DNA from: Charina bottae
Lineage: Eukaryota; Chordata; Lepidosauria; Squamata; Charinaidae
Direction of reading: 5' to 3'
NCBI GenBank assembly: GCA_023362775.1
Contig: JALMGJ010000004.1
Span: 82,331,798-82,395,797, forward strand
DNA: 64,000 nt
In this document: in pieces, positions 20,751 to 31,490 of the stretch
Position numbering within the stretch: the stretch's first letter is position 1
Layout of the letters: every line of letters starts with the position of its first letter
The notes under the pieces: model-generated
Seen by the model: the letters and a program-made list of their open reading frames with translations, nothing else
Database searches by the model: none
What the model was told of the DNA's origin: nothing
Program-made: the position numbers and the translations under genes

Positions 20751-21014
20751 TTATTTCACCAGCCAGGAGGGACACGGGTCAAGATGGCACATTGTGGCAT
20801 TTACAATCCGGAGAATCCTGTCTACTTCATCAGGCCCAACAGGATCAAAACATTCCCAGATAACAGGGTAAGTACATACCTCTGGCATCTTCCCAGATTG
20901 TGCTTCACACTTAGAGTTAAATTTGGAATGAATCTGAGCGATTTTGTCCTGCAGATGCTCAGCAAACTCTTCAGACCGGCCCTGTAAATGGGTCACCGAA
21001 TCTTCGCGACCCAA
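20751..21014 (-). pseudogene. L2 pre-RT region remnant
   Basis: Frame with QGRSEEFAEHLQDKIAQIHS and CFDPVGPDEVDRILRIVNAT, matching the region just before the RT in the L2 at 37.9 kb (EFSGHLEDKIARIHSK and FDPVGPEEVDRVL). Part of the same broken L2. Confidence 0.8.
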
Positions 21015-21191
21015 GAGAGATCTAGTAATCTAAAACAGGGCCGTCGGGCGGCATTCTGCGGACGCAATAAGAGCGGAGAAATATTCACGTTTCACCGCTC
21101 TTACTGCCACAGGATGGTCAAGTCATGCCACTGTGTTTGTGTAAATACAAACAGAAACCTGGAAAATGCATTTGTGTATATTCATCATTCT

Positions 21192-24100
21192 CCAGCAAAG
21201 GAGATAGTCACCTTGTCGTGGTGCTAGAGCTTGAGCACCTCAATGACGCCATGAGCTAAACCGTGAAGGGACACCCAAGACGGGAAGGTCATGGCAGAAA
21301 GGTCAGACTAAATACGATCCTTGGGGAAGGTAACAGCAACCCAGCCCAGTAATTTTGCCGTGAAAACTAAATGGAGCAGTACAACGACAGATATGTCGGT
21401 ATACCATCGGAAGATGGGACTCCCAGGTCAGAAGATGGTCAAAATGCTACTGGGGAGGAACAGAGGATAAGTTCAAATAGCCCCAGGTGTGAAGACGCAG
21501 CTAGCTCAAAGTCGAAAGGATGGCTAGCGGCCAACAGTCCTGGTGGTGAAAGATGAATCCAATGTTCTAAAGATCAACACACCATAGGAACCTGGAATGT
21601 AACATCTATGAGCCAGGGCAAATTGGATGTGGTTATTGGTGAGATGGCAAAATTAAATATAGACATTTTAGGTGTCAGTGAACTGAAATGGACTGGAATG
21701 GGCCACATCACATCATATGACCACCAGCTCTACTACTGTGGACAAGAGGACCACAGAAGAAATGGAGTAGCCGTCATAATTAATAATAAAGTGGCTAAAG
21801 CAGTGCTTGGATACAATCTAAAAAACAATAGAATGATCTCAATTCGAATTCAGGAAAAGCCATTTAACATCACAGTGATCCAAATATACGCCCCAACCAC
21901 AGATGCTGAAGAAGCAGAAGTAGATCAGTTCTATGAGGATCTGCAGCACCTACTGGATAATACACCAAAAAGAGATGTTATTTTCATTAGAGGAGACTGG
22001 AATGCTAAGGTGGGTAGTCAGACGACACCTGGAATTACAGGCAAGCATGGTCTGGGAGAACAAAATGAAGCAGGACATAGGCTGATAGAATTTTGCCAAG
22101 ACAACTCACTGTGCATAACAAACACTCTCTTCCAACAACCTAAAAGATGACTTTATACATGGACTTCACCAGATGGTCGACACCGAAATCAGATTGACTA
22201 CATCCTTTGCAGCCAAAGGTGGCGGACATCTATACAGTCAGTAAAAACAAGACCTGGAGCTGACTGTAGTTCAGATCATGAACTTCTTATTGCAAAATTT
22301 AGAATCAGACTAAAGAGAATAGGGAAGACCCACAGATCAGTTAGATATGAGCTCACTAATATTCCTAAGGAATATGCAGTGGAGGTGAAGAATAGATTTA
22401 AGGGACTAGATTAAGTAAATAGGGTCCCGGAAGAACTAGGGACAGAAGTTTGCAACATTGTTCAGGAGGTGGCAACAAAAAACGTCCCAAAGAAAAAGAA
22501 AACCAAGAAGGCAAGATGGCTGTCTGCTGAGACACTGGAAGTAGCCCAAGAAAGAAGGAAAGCAAAAGGCAACAGTGATAGGGGGAGATATGCCCAATTA
22601 AATGCCAAATTCCAGAGATTAGCCAGAAGAGATAAGGAATTATTTTTAAACAAGCAATGTGCGGAAGTGGAAGAAGACAATAGAATAGGAAGGACAAGAG
22701 ACCTCTTCCAGAAAATTAGAAATACCGGAGGTAAATTCCAGGCAAAAATGGGTATGGTCAAAAACAAAGATGGTAAGGACCTAACAGAAGCAGAAGAGAT
22801 CAAGAAAAGGTGGCAAGAATATACGGAAGATCTGTATAGGAAGGATAATAATATTGGAGATAGCTTTGACGGTGTGGTCAGTGAGTTAGAGCCAGACATC
22901 CTGAAGAGTGAGGTTGAATGGGCCTTAAGAAGCATTGCTAATAACAAGGCAGCAGGAGATGACGGTATGCCAGCTGAACTGTTTAAAATCTTGCAAGATG
23001 ATGCTTGCAAGGTGATGCATGCCATATGCCAGCAAATTTGGAAAACACAAGAATGGCCATCAGATTGGAAAAAATCAACTTATATCCCCATACCAAAAAA
23101 GGGAAGCACTAAAGAATGTTCAAACTATCGAACAGTGGCACTTATTTCACATGCCAGTAAGGTAATGCTCAAGATCTTGCAAGGTAGACTCCAGCAATTC
23201 ATGGAGCGAGAATTGCCAGATGTACAAGCTGGGTTTAGAAAAGGCAGAGGAACTAGAGACCAAATTGCCAATAACCGCTGGATAATGGAGAAAACCAGAG
23301 AATTTCAGAAAAACATCTATTTTTGTTTTATTGACTATTCTAAAGCCTTTGACTGTGTGGATCATAACAAATTGTGGCAAGTTCTTGGGATACCAAGTCA
23401 TCTTGTCTGCCTCCTGAGGAATCTGTATAACAACCAAGTAGCAACGGTAAGAACAGAGCACGGAACAACGGACTGGTTTAAGATTGGGAAGGGAGTACGG
23501 CAGGGCTGTATACTCTCACCCTACCTATTCAACCTGTACGCAGAACACATCATGCGACGTGCTGGGCTTGAGGAATCCAAGGCTGCAGTTAAAATTTCTG
23601 GAAGAAACATTAACAATCTTAGATATGCAGATGATACCACTTTGATGGCTGAAAGCGAGGAGGAGTTGAGGAGCCTTATGGTGAAGGTGAAAGAAGAAAG
23701 TGCAAAAGCTGGGTTGCAGTTAAACCTCAAAAAAACCAAGATTATGGCAACCAGCTTGATTGAAGACTGGCAAATAGAGGGAGAAAAAGTGGAGGCAGTG
23801 ACAGACTTTGTATTTCTAGGCGCAAAGATTACTGCAGATGCTGACTGCAGCCAGGAAATCAGAAGACGTCTACTTCTTGGGAGGAGAGCAATGGCAAATC
23901 TTGATAAAATAGTTAAGAGCAGAGACATCACACTGACAACAAAGGTCTGCATAGTTAAAGCAATGGTATTCCCTGTAGTAACCTATGGTTGTGAGAGCTG
24001 GACCATAAGGAAGGCTGAGCGAAGGAATATAGATGCATTTGAACTGTGGTGTTGGAGGAAAATTCTGAGAGTGCCTTGGACTGCAAGAAGATCAAACCAG

Positions 24101-24391
24101 TCCATACTCCAGGAAATAAAGCCAGACTGCTCACTTGAGGGAATGATATTAAAGGCAAAACTGAAGTACTTTGGCCACATAATGAGAAGACAGGATACCC
24201 TGGAGAAGAAGCTGATGCTAGGGAAAGTGGAAGGCAAAAGGAAGAGGGGCCGACCAAGGGCAAGATGGATGGATGATATTCTGGAGGTGACGGACTCAAC
24301 CATGGGGGTGCTGGGGATGGTGACGGCCGACAGGAAGCTCTGGCGTGGGCTGGTCCATGAAGTCATGAAGAGTCAGAAGCGACTGAACGAA
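21192..24391 (+). mobile_element. BovB LINE, full length, copy at 21 kb
   Basis: Near full-length BovB starting CTCCAGCAAAGGAGAT. The 5' UTR-like region runs to 21370; the endonuclease region has stops at 21554 and 22148 (both CGA to TGA at CpG) and at 22412 (TAA). The RT/C-terminal frame 22469-24394 is intact. The 3' end reads AATAAACAACAACAA. The following 24392-24903 is not BovB but matches GBE1 intron flank of the copy at 43.0 kb. Confidence 0.93.
21371..22411 (+). pseudogene. BovB endonuclease domain, stop-interrupted
   Basis: APE-like endonuclease of BovB. Frames 21371-21556 and 21608-22150 carry GIPSEDGTPRSEDG, MSQGKLDVVIGEM, SELKWTGMGH, YAPTTDAEEAEVDQFYEDLQ and GDWNAKVGSQT. After the stop at 22148 the frame continues with TWTSPDGRHRNQIDYILCSQ and SSDHELLIAKF. 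Compared with the copy at 43.2 kb, two of the stops are single C-to-T changes at CpG; the third (22412-22414) is shared by both copies. Confidence 0.9.
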
Positions 24392-24394
24392 TAA
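22469..24394 (+). CDS. BovB reverse transcriptase ORF, intact (641 codons)
   Basis: Uninterrupted frame for the BovB reverse transcriptase and C-terminal region, which would copy BovB and dependent SINE RNA into DNA at the nick. The frame is open from just after the TAA at 22412; the first ATG is at 22469. Motifs in order: KKRWQEYTEDLYRKD, NYRTVALISHASKVMLKILQ, DVQAGFRKGRGTRDQIAN, CFIDYSKAFDCVDHNKLW (motif A), RQGCILSPYLFNLYAEHIM (motif B), NNLRYADDTTLMAESEEE (motif C, YADD) and the tail FELWCWRKILRVPWTARRSN with KRKRGRPRARWMDD. Without the upstream endonuclease it cannot act alone. Confidence 0.93.
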   Translation: MATKNVPKKKKTKKARWLSAETLEVAQERRKAKGNSDRGRYAQLNAKFQRLARRDKELFLNKQCAEVEEDNRIGRTRDLFQKIRNTGGKFQAKMGMVKNKDGKDLTEAEEIKKRWQEYTEDLYRKDNNIGDSFDGVVSELEPDILKSEVEWALRSIANNKAAGDDGMPAELFKILQDDACKVMHAICQQIWKTQEWPSDWKKSTYIPIPKKGSTKECSNYRTVALISHASKVMLKILQGRLQQFMERELPDVQAGFRKGRGTRDQIANNRWIMEKTREFQKNIYFCFIDYSKAFDCVDHNKLWQVLGIPSHLVCLLRNLYNNQVATVRTEHGTTDWFKIGKGVRQGCILSPYLFNLYAEHIMRRAGLEESKAAVKISGRNINNLRYADDTTLMAESEEELRSLMVKVKEESAKAGLQLNLKKTKIMATSLIEDWQIEGEKVEAVTDFVFLGAKITADADCSQEIRRRLLLGRRAMANLDKIVKSRDITLTTKVCIVKAMVFPVVTYGCESWTIRKAERRNIDAFELWCWRKILRVPWTARRSNQSILQEIKPDCSLEGMILKAKLKYFGHIMRRQDTLEKKLMLGKVEGKRKRGRPRARWMDDILEVTDSTMGVLGMVTADRKLWRGLVHEVMKSQKRLNE

Positions 24395-24903
24395 ACAACA
24401 ACAAAGGTTAACACAACAACATTTATGTTTGACACTAGTTATTCTGGTCCACTCATAAAAAGGCAAAATTTCTATTAATCTAGCATATACACAAAGATCC
24501 CAGAGCCACATGACTTTGGTAAGAGAGTTACACAATTCACTAACTTCTAACTCGGTGAGTAGAGTGGAGAACAGAACAAAGACACTCAATGAGGCTCTTT
24601 GCCAAGCAAGAGTGTGCCTGCCTTAACTTAAAAAAGCTGGTTGTAGCCTTCTTTAAGAGGCAGCTCTGATTCATGTGACCTTGTTGGAAACACCCATCTG
24701 ATTTCCTGTGTCTGGAGAGTTGTTGCCTTCTGCTTGTATAAGAAACCTGACACTCTGATCTTTGGACTGGCTGATAAACCTTGCTTGGCTCTCTGAACAT
24801 TGAATTGTACCTGATGAGTTCAAATGAGGATAAAACTAGTCATATATTGCCTCCTGGTGATCAATAATGGCTAAAACCAAAGGGGTATGCTATTGATGAA
24901 AGT
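24392..24903 (+). mobile_element. Candidate BovB 3'-transduced GBE1 intron sequence
   Basis: Sequence after the BovB 3' end matches 46202-46365 (including AGGTTAACACA, the 3' target-site duplication of the BovB at 43.0 kb) and then 47265-47625. The 899 bp between those blocks, which hold a GBE1 exon, are missing here; the join reads AACTTC-TAA-CTCGGTG and has no GT-AG form. Similarity stops at GATGAAAGTGA. The 5' flanks of the two BovB copies do not match. Confidence 0.75.
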
Positions 24904-25109
24904 GATTTATCCCCGCCCACCTCTACCATGGTAGACTCTGGGCGGTTTACAATCACAATATAAAAATTAAAAGCCTATACATTTAAAAACTACTATAAAA
25001 ATAAAAAAATAAAAATCCAAAAGTTGGTATGTTGTTAAAAGGAGGATACTACTAAGCCAACCACCCCCATGAGGAACTATTATTTCCTTCGTTCCAGGCA
25101 AGGTGGCAG
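24904..25109 (-). mobile_element. L2 3' tail fragment
   Basis: Matches the 3' untranslated end of the L2 at 19.1 kb (CCCCGCCCACCTCTACC, GACTCTGGGCGGTTTACAAT, AACCACCCCCATGAGGAACT). Ends where a BovB fragment begins. Confidence 0.8.
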
Positions 25110-25117
25110 ATGACTAA

Positions 25118-25815
25118 TGACCAAGTAGCAACGGTAAGAACAGACCATGGAACAATGGACTGGTTTAAGTTTTGGAAAGGAGTACGGCAAAAGGAATACT
25201 CTCACCCTACCTATTCAACCTGTATGCAGAACACATCATGCGACATGCTCAGCTTGATGAATCCAAGGCTGGAGATTACTAGAGACGCTGACTGCAGTCA
25301 GGAAATCAGAAGAAGTTTACTTCTTGGAAGGAGAGCAATGACAAATATCGATAAAATAGTTAAGAGCAGAGACATCACACTGACAACAAAGGTCCGCATA
25401 GTTAAAGCAATGGTATTCCCCATAGTAACCAATGGCTGCGAGAGCTGGACCATAAGGAGGGCTGAGTGAAAGAAGATAGATGCTTTTGAACTGTGGTGTT
25501 GGAGGAAAATTCTGAGAGTGCCTTGGACTGCAAGAAGATCAAACCAGTCCATACTCCAGGAAATAAAGCCAGACTGCTCACTTGAGGGAATGATATTAAA
25601 GGCAAAACTGAAGTACTAAAGTATTTAAATAATAAATCAAATAAATAAAAAATACCCTGGAGAAGATGCTGATGCTAGGGAAAGTGGAAGGCAAAAGGAA
25701 GAGGTGCTGACCGAGGGCAAGATGGATGGATGATATTCTGGAGGTGACAGACTCGACCTTGGGGGAGCTGGGGGTAGCGACGGCCGACAAGAAGCTCTGG
25801 CGTGAGCTGGTCCAA
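25118..25815 (+). mobile_element. BovB 3' fragment with internal deletion
   Basis: Starts inside the RT domain (AATGACCAAGTAGCAACGG) and runs to the C-terminal region. Part of the RT including the YADD motif is deleted near 25275. An AT-rich insertion (TTTAAATAATAAATCAAATA) sits near 25625. Frames are broken; a relic. Confidence 0.88.
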
Positions 25816-25919
25816 TGTAAAAAGTTTATACCCTTTGCCATTTCTTCATAAGATATTTGTTTACCCATTTATGGCATTAACCTAAAATCCAAGAAGTAAT
25901 GCATTTGAACACACTAAAT

Positions 25920-26201
25920 TAGAGCTTTCCAAAGTTTTCATGTTGGCAACACACACCAATTGTGACGGCGGTGTGGTGATGGCGGCAGTGCGTCCTGCGG
26001 TGTCCTGGTGTGTCGTGCGCAAACTTGGAAGCTCTGATGGGGGGAACTGGAAGAAGCGGCACCCCTGCCAATCAGGACCGCTGATTGGTGGCAGTGCCGC
26101 TCCTTTTGGTTCCCATCAGCACTTCCGGGTTTGTGCGTGACACACCAGGATACCGCAGGCAACACAGTAGTGTGTCGCGACACACACTTTGAAAAGCGAT
26201 G
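25920..26201. mobile_element. hAT MITE (CAGAGCTTTCCAAAC family), copy 2
   Basis: 8-bp duplication CACTAAAT (25912-25919, 26202-26209). Left end TAGAGCTTTCCAAAG; the right end is decayed (CTTTGAAAAGCGATG). The interior has the family's GTGTGTCGCGACACAC palindrome near 26170. Confidence 0.82.
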
Positions 26202-26214
26202 CACTAAATCATGA

Positions 26215-26434
26215 TCAGAATTAATAAATTTCCTCAATAAATAACTGAACAAGTATAATATATAAATATAAATATGATGACTAAATAAATAAATAATGTT
26301 TTTTTACTCATTTGTTTAATTTTTATCTAGTTTTAGGACTTGTGTAGGAAACAGATCTTGTTTTAGATATGACTGTATATATGCAGAAATACTGAAAATT
26401 CAGAAGGGTTCACAAACTTTTAAGCACCACTGTA
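26215..26434 (-). mobile_element. Tc1/mariner-like element end, truncated
   Basis: Right end, reversed, reads CAGTGGTGCTTAAAAGTTTG followed by TGAACCCTTCTGAATTTTC, next to TA. This resembles a widespread vertebrate mariner/Tc1 nonautonomous family. The other end abuts or is lost at the hAT MITE. Confidence 0.6.
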
Positions 26435-28190
26435 TCTATTCCTGGACATGTAACCACTTAAATCTGAACAATTTAAGAGCTGCTTGCAGTCCCTGATGAT
26501 GGTTCAGAAGCTGTTAATATTGTGCACATATGCAGTAGTTGCACTATTCATAATTTGCAGTGATGTAAATGTAGTCTGTGTTAATACCAGTCTTTATTTC
26601 ATTACAAACAGAAAGCAGAATATATAACCAACAACTTACCATCTTAAAAATAGTAATCAGGATGAACCACTACAATGAATTGTTCTATTCATAAGAATCT
26701 CTGCTTCAGACAGCAGTTGCCTTTTTCATATGTTCAAATTGCATTTTTTTTCATGATATGGGAGGTAAAATTAATAGGCTAACATCTACAAAATGCTAGA
26801 AAAGTTATGTAATAAGCCACTCACATATTTTGCTACTGTAACAGATGGCACAAATATAAGATGATTGAGTTCATGTTCAATACAGATACCATTCAACAAT
26901 ATATGTATTTAATGTGATTTCTCCTCTAATCTAAAAATGTAGAAAAAATATAATTGAGTTCTACAATTAAAAACAATAATATCCAGATCTACCATTTCCC
27001 CCTTTAAAAACATAGTATAGTGTCCAACATTTGCCAATTAAGTTTCTGTAAAAACTGGCATTGGAATACTAAGCTCTATTGATGAGAGGCAATATCGAAA
27101 TAGAAAACAACATAGTTTTAAGGAATATAGTTAACTAGTACAGAACTACTGATTCCAACTTTGGAATTCTAAAAATAAAATAAAGCTTGATGTAATTTGT
27201 TAACACCATAGGGGAAAAAGAAATATTTTATGGCACAATTTCACCTTAATTTAGGCTTTTTTTCAATTAAAACAAAATTTCAAACTGTTCATTTTTGTTC
27301 TTCTTGGCATGTTCAAGTTATTTTCGTTATTTAGTTTATTGTGCTGCCTTGGATAGATTGCATAGGCACAGAATCCCATATATTTAGTTTGTTTGGTGGA
27401 ACTTAAATCTCAATCAATCAATTTTTATTTCGGTCATAGACCAGCATACAACTAGTAACATAACAATTACGCTAAAATAGAAATAAAATAAATGTAAAAA
27501 GTCATATTGATAGCATAAAATAAGATAAAGATAAAATTATTAAGGTAAAATTACAGAGTACGGGTATTAAAAAGCAAAAAAAAAATCAGGAACTTAAATC
27601 TGAATAAATACATTCATGAGTATATTAATACTATTTCAACTAGCATTAGCAAGTAACTACTCTTTTTAGACAGTATGGTTTAAATCTAAATATGTGGATT
27701 AAGACCAATTGCTGGACAGGAAAAAGAAATGAGAAGGCTGGAGTAAGCAATGGAAAAGATGCATTGGTACCAAAGTAAATATGACTCTATGAAAAAGGTT
27801 GTATCTTTGCTTCATTTAGACTTACTTGCAGTATTATCTATTCTAGAATCTCAATTCATTATTAAGAGCACTCACAGTTGAAATGAAATTTGGGCCTCTA
27901 TAAAAATACAAATATAAAAATCTGTGATGGGATCAAAATCTAGGCTGGATGCCTAACTTGAAAAGCTCTTTGTGCTTGAATCACAAGAAATAACTAGTTT
28001 GGTCTTTTCAGCATGTATTATGAGCAAAGTCAGTAAGGCATACAAAATCATTTTTATAAACTTGTTATAAAGACTCACTTCAGAGCTTCAAAGATGCTTA
28101 TATGTGATAAAATGTGCTTCATTGCAATTTGCTTTTCTCTTTACGAGTAGCTTCAGAAAAGTTGATTTATAAAACATAGCTTTTAAAGTA
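26435..28190. other. GBE1: GBE1 intron with a LINE 3' tail fragment
   Basis: AT-rich intron. 27418-27590 contains TTTTTATTTCGGTCATAGAC followed by A-rich sequence, which looks like a reversed LINE 3' end of unknown family. Nothing else recognised. Confidence 0.45.
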
Positions 28191-28291
28191 CACCATAATT
28201 ACATAAACTTTTTATTATATTTAAAACAAAGATAAAAACTACAGAAAAACAAAAAACTACAAACAAAAAGAAAAAGAAAAGAAAAAGTGTG

Positions 28292-28331
<40 letters not shown>

Positions 28332-28817
28332 TTTTGAAAGATTACCTACAAAGGTGACTTCCAACTTTCAACAGCAAGAATATACAAAAGCTACGATAAT
28401 CAAACCCTTTCTCTATATCAAACCAAGATCACATCATTTCTATAAATCCTTGCCTTAACTCATATACGAATCATTAATACAATTGCCCCTTTGCCACATA
28501 TATATATATATATTTTCAGCATCCCTCCTCCATAAAACACCATTCATTTAATTATTTCCTTCCTACCACTATTCTGTATGTTTCTGTCTACTATAATATA
28601 AAATTATAAAAACAAATAAATTGTCTGCCTTTATAATTAATAAAATTACAACAGTCTTAACCCTATTAAACCTAAAAAAACAATATAAAACATTATTATG
28701 TTATCCATAATTTTTAAATCTTACAAATCAAAAATCCTGTAAATCTTAGTCCAAATCATTAAAAAAAATAACATCATGATAACCTCATTATCAGTCCAGT
28801 TACACATTCTTAATTTT

Positions 28818-29662
28818 TTACCCCTCCTCAAAATATACCAGAGCATTTACATATTTCCCCATTACACATAAGGCATTTTTTATATAAAAATCCCAGAGCC
28901 CAACTGCCTCCAGAGATACAGACTTCTCAGCAGAAAAAAACCTCCCACACATTATATTGTCCTCTTTCCCATAACGCCCATAGGCCCATAGGGGGCGTGG
29001 TGGCTCAGCGGGTAAGACGGCTTGTCGATCGGAAGATTGCAAGTTCAGAGGTTCGAATCCCTAGCCCTGCGTGCGGAGTGAGCTCCCGCACTAGCTCCAG
29101 CTCTTGCCAACCTAGCAATTTGAAAGCATGCAAATGCAAGTAGATGAATAGGTACCACTTCGGTGGGAAGGTAACAGCATTCCACACGCGTCATGCAGGC
29201 ACATGACCATGGAAGTGTCTTCGGACAACGCTGGCTCTTCGGCTAACAAATGGAGACGAGCACCGGCCCCTAGAGTCGGACACGACTGCACAAATGTGCG
29301 GGGGGAACGTTTACGTTTACCGTTTTCCCATAACACTGATTCAGATAGTCATAACATTTCCCCAGCATAGTAAGTCCTTGTGCAGTTTTAAACTCAGACT
29401 GTTTTAACCCATTCAACACCAAACCACAATCTTCAGCTGGCATTACTTCAATCTCAGTAACAGCAACAAAGTCCCCATCTTTACCAAAAACTTCATCTTC
29501 TATCATAACATTTCCAGACAGATGACACATTTTAGCAACAATCTCTTCTCCAATGTCCTGAACACTCTGCAAAACAGCTTGACAACACTCTGAAATAATT
29601 TCTTTAAAAGTCTGTTTATGCTCAGAATGGAATTCTAAGAAATCTTCTTTAAAATCTTCCAT
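28818..29662 (-). pseudogene. ORF1-like frame split by a Sauria SINE
   Basis: The frame starts MEDFKEDFLEFHSEHKQTF at 29662 and reads to ...YLNQCYGK at the SINE. On the far side it resumes as YGKEDNIMCGRFFSAEKS and ends in NALVYFEEG. The SINE's target duplication supplies YGK on both sides, so the frame was continuous (about 170 codons) before insertion. The N-terminus is helix-prone. I do not recognise a conserved domain; an L1-type ORF1 or a half-L1 protein is the best guess. Confidence 0.5.
28976..29323 (+). mobile_element. Sauria-type SINE, copy 2
   Basis: Complete SINE with the 11-bp duplication TTTCCCATAAC (28965-28975, 29324-29334). Head GGTGGCTCAGCGGGTAAGAC, B box GGTTCGAATCC and BovB-like tail GAGTCGGACACGACTGC. 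Confidence 0.9.
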
Positions 29663-30388
29663 ACTTCAGGCAGCAAACCAAGGGACCCCCTAAATAGTTA
29701 ACTCACAAAGATAAAACTCAGAAATAAAAGTTAATGACTTAATGAAAAACCTGTCTAAAATTGACAAAAGAAAGTATACTAGCAAACAAGTCCCAGAAAA
29801 AGTGAGCAGAAAGCTAAAAAATTAAAACATTTAAACATTTAAGACACCAAATCCAATGTGCAGGAAAACAATCCATCCTTCACATTTAGTACGAGAAATA
29901 GTAACAGATAGGCAATGTTTTTTCAGCCCTTGTTACACTTTAGATGGGAAAACAAGCCAAAACTTTTTAAGAAAATTAAAAATATAATCCAAAAATAACA
30001 ATAATCACCAAGAGATTTTGCTTCTTACTGTAAAAAGCTTCTCTTAGGGTACAAAACTTAAAAGCTAAATTGGGTGCTTTAGAAATGGGTAGGCAGAACT
30101 TATGATGCCCCTTTAAGAGGCTGCAACGTGGCTAGGAAAAAGATGAAATCCCAGCCTCCCGGTGAAGTCTTACTGTTCAATCGCGCACACTGTCCATGCT
30201 CTCCTGGCTACAACTCACCATCTGGAGGACAAATGGGTCAATTCCCAGCATTTTCCTTACTCTGGAAAACGCTGAGGTCTACAAGAAAAGCCTGCCTGTG
30301 CCCAAAAAAATGCCACGATGCCAACTCTGCCCACGGAGCTCACGGGCATGGTTGTTCAGTTCACCATTTTCCCACCAGAAGTCCATGA

Positions 30389-31458
30389 TCAAGATTGTTA
30401 AAAGTAAAAGGAATATAAAGTTGGTTTATTTGATCAAGGTTAAAATAGATAAGTTGTTATCTCTGGTAACCCTAATAGACTTTTGCTCATCAGGACTGAA
30501 ATGACAAGTTTTTAAAGGATTTGTTTATAGATAAGATCTGAAAGAGATCATTTGTTGTATTTTAAGAGAAGATAATAAATTACTAAAATTGTTTATAATT
30601 GTGATGAAGGGGGAAGTCTTTCTTCATATATTTCTTTTCTTTTCCTTTACTATATTCTTATTTTTTTGTTATTTTCTATTTGCTTTTCCTTTTCTGCACC
30701 TTCTAGTTTTTAGTTTGTATTAGTTTTTTCATATTTTATTAATAAAATATGGAACAGCATTACTGTATAATAATTACAGTATATATACTATGATAGATAC
30801 GTACAATATACAGTAACAGGCAAAAAAAACATTTTAAAATTGGATATGTGTGATGAAAATAATGAATTGGCTGTTTATGCCAGGAAAATAACTTTTTTTT
30901 CCAGTTGACCTTCCAATTCACTTTCCTTCTATTTACTTTGTTCTCCATTAAAGTTTATCTTTTTGCAGAGTTGAACTATCACTAATACAATAAGGGAAAT
31001 GCAATAAAACCTAGAAATATTTACAAACATTGGTCCTCTTTACTTTCTTCAAACTCTGTCCACAACAAAAACAGATACAATTTATCGGATACTGTATATA
31101 ATATGCAAATTAGGAAAGATTAAAAACACACACCAAATCTTTGTAACTTGAATAAGATTCTAATTTTTGGCCAAAAAGTCAAATCATAATTATTTACTGA
31201 TAATACTTCAACATGCATACACATGTGTTTGTCTCTGTGTGTATATATTTGGTTCCAGACTTAGGTCCTTTTCCACTTGCACTTAACCACAAATTGCCAC
31301 ATCTTTTTTCTGCTGTCTTGGATATCCAACTGTCTTTTAGTTATAGGACTGGAATGAACAGGAATTAGAAGAGCAAAATGCCATTTTACCATTAAGTCAA
31401 AACAGGAGTCATACTTCCCACTCTAGGGGTGGGAAACAAGAAGCCACCCCAGAAGCCA
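30389..31458. other. GBE1: GBE1 intron, possible L1 3' UTR-like stretch
   Basis: 30390-30750 is A/T- and pyrimidine-rich with TTTTTCATATTTTATTAATA and could be a LINE 3' UTR. No coding support. The remainder is featureless. Confidence 0.35.
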
Positions 31459-31490
31459 TTAATTAATTAATTAATTAATTAATTAATTAA
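31459..31490. repeat. (ATTA)n microsatellite
   Basis: Perfect AATT/ATTA tetranucleotide run adjoining the 3' end of the minus-strand L2 fragment. Confidence 0.95.

Larger units (their letters stand above)
19090..21125 (-). mobile_element. L2-type LINE, 5'-truncated
   Basis: About 2 kb of an L2/CR1-group LINE on the minus strand. It carries the reverse transcriptase and the C-terminal region, with frameshifts between three pieces (751-21014 region, 20241-20717, 19249-20244). The 3' end has the CCGCCCAGAGTC-type motif and abuts (ATT)n. Confidence 0.9.
28195..30388 (-). mobile_element. Half-L1-like element (ORF1-like only), SINE-interrupted
   Basis: Minus-strand unit with a GC-richer 5' region starting near 30388 (ATGGACTTCTGGTGGGAAAA), a single short coding region (28818-29662) and an AT-rich 3' end with AATAAAAAG near 28210. 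No reverse transcriptase is present. This is like nonautonomous half-L1 elements, though the L1 assignment is inferred. An (AC)n run at 28293-28328 and a Sauria SINE lie inside. No clear flanking duplication found. Confidence 0.45.

Noticed and set aside
22462..23025. Long antisense frames inside BovB (also at 44272-44835 and 51595-52158)
   Set aside because: Shadows of the BovB RT frame; they recur in each copy because the coding strand is conserved.
24530..24560. Splicing as the cause of the missing 899 bp
   Set aside because: The boundaries have neither GT-AG nor AT-AC in either orientation.
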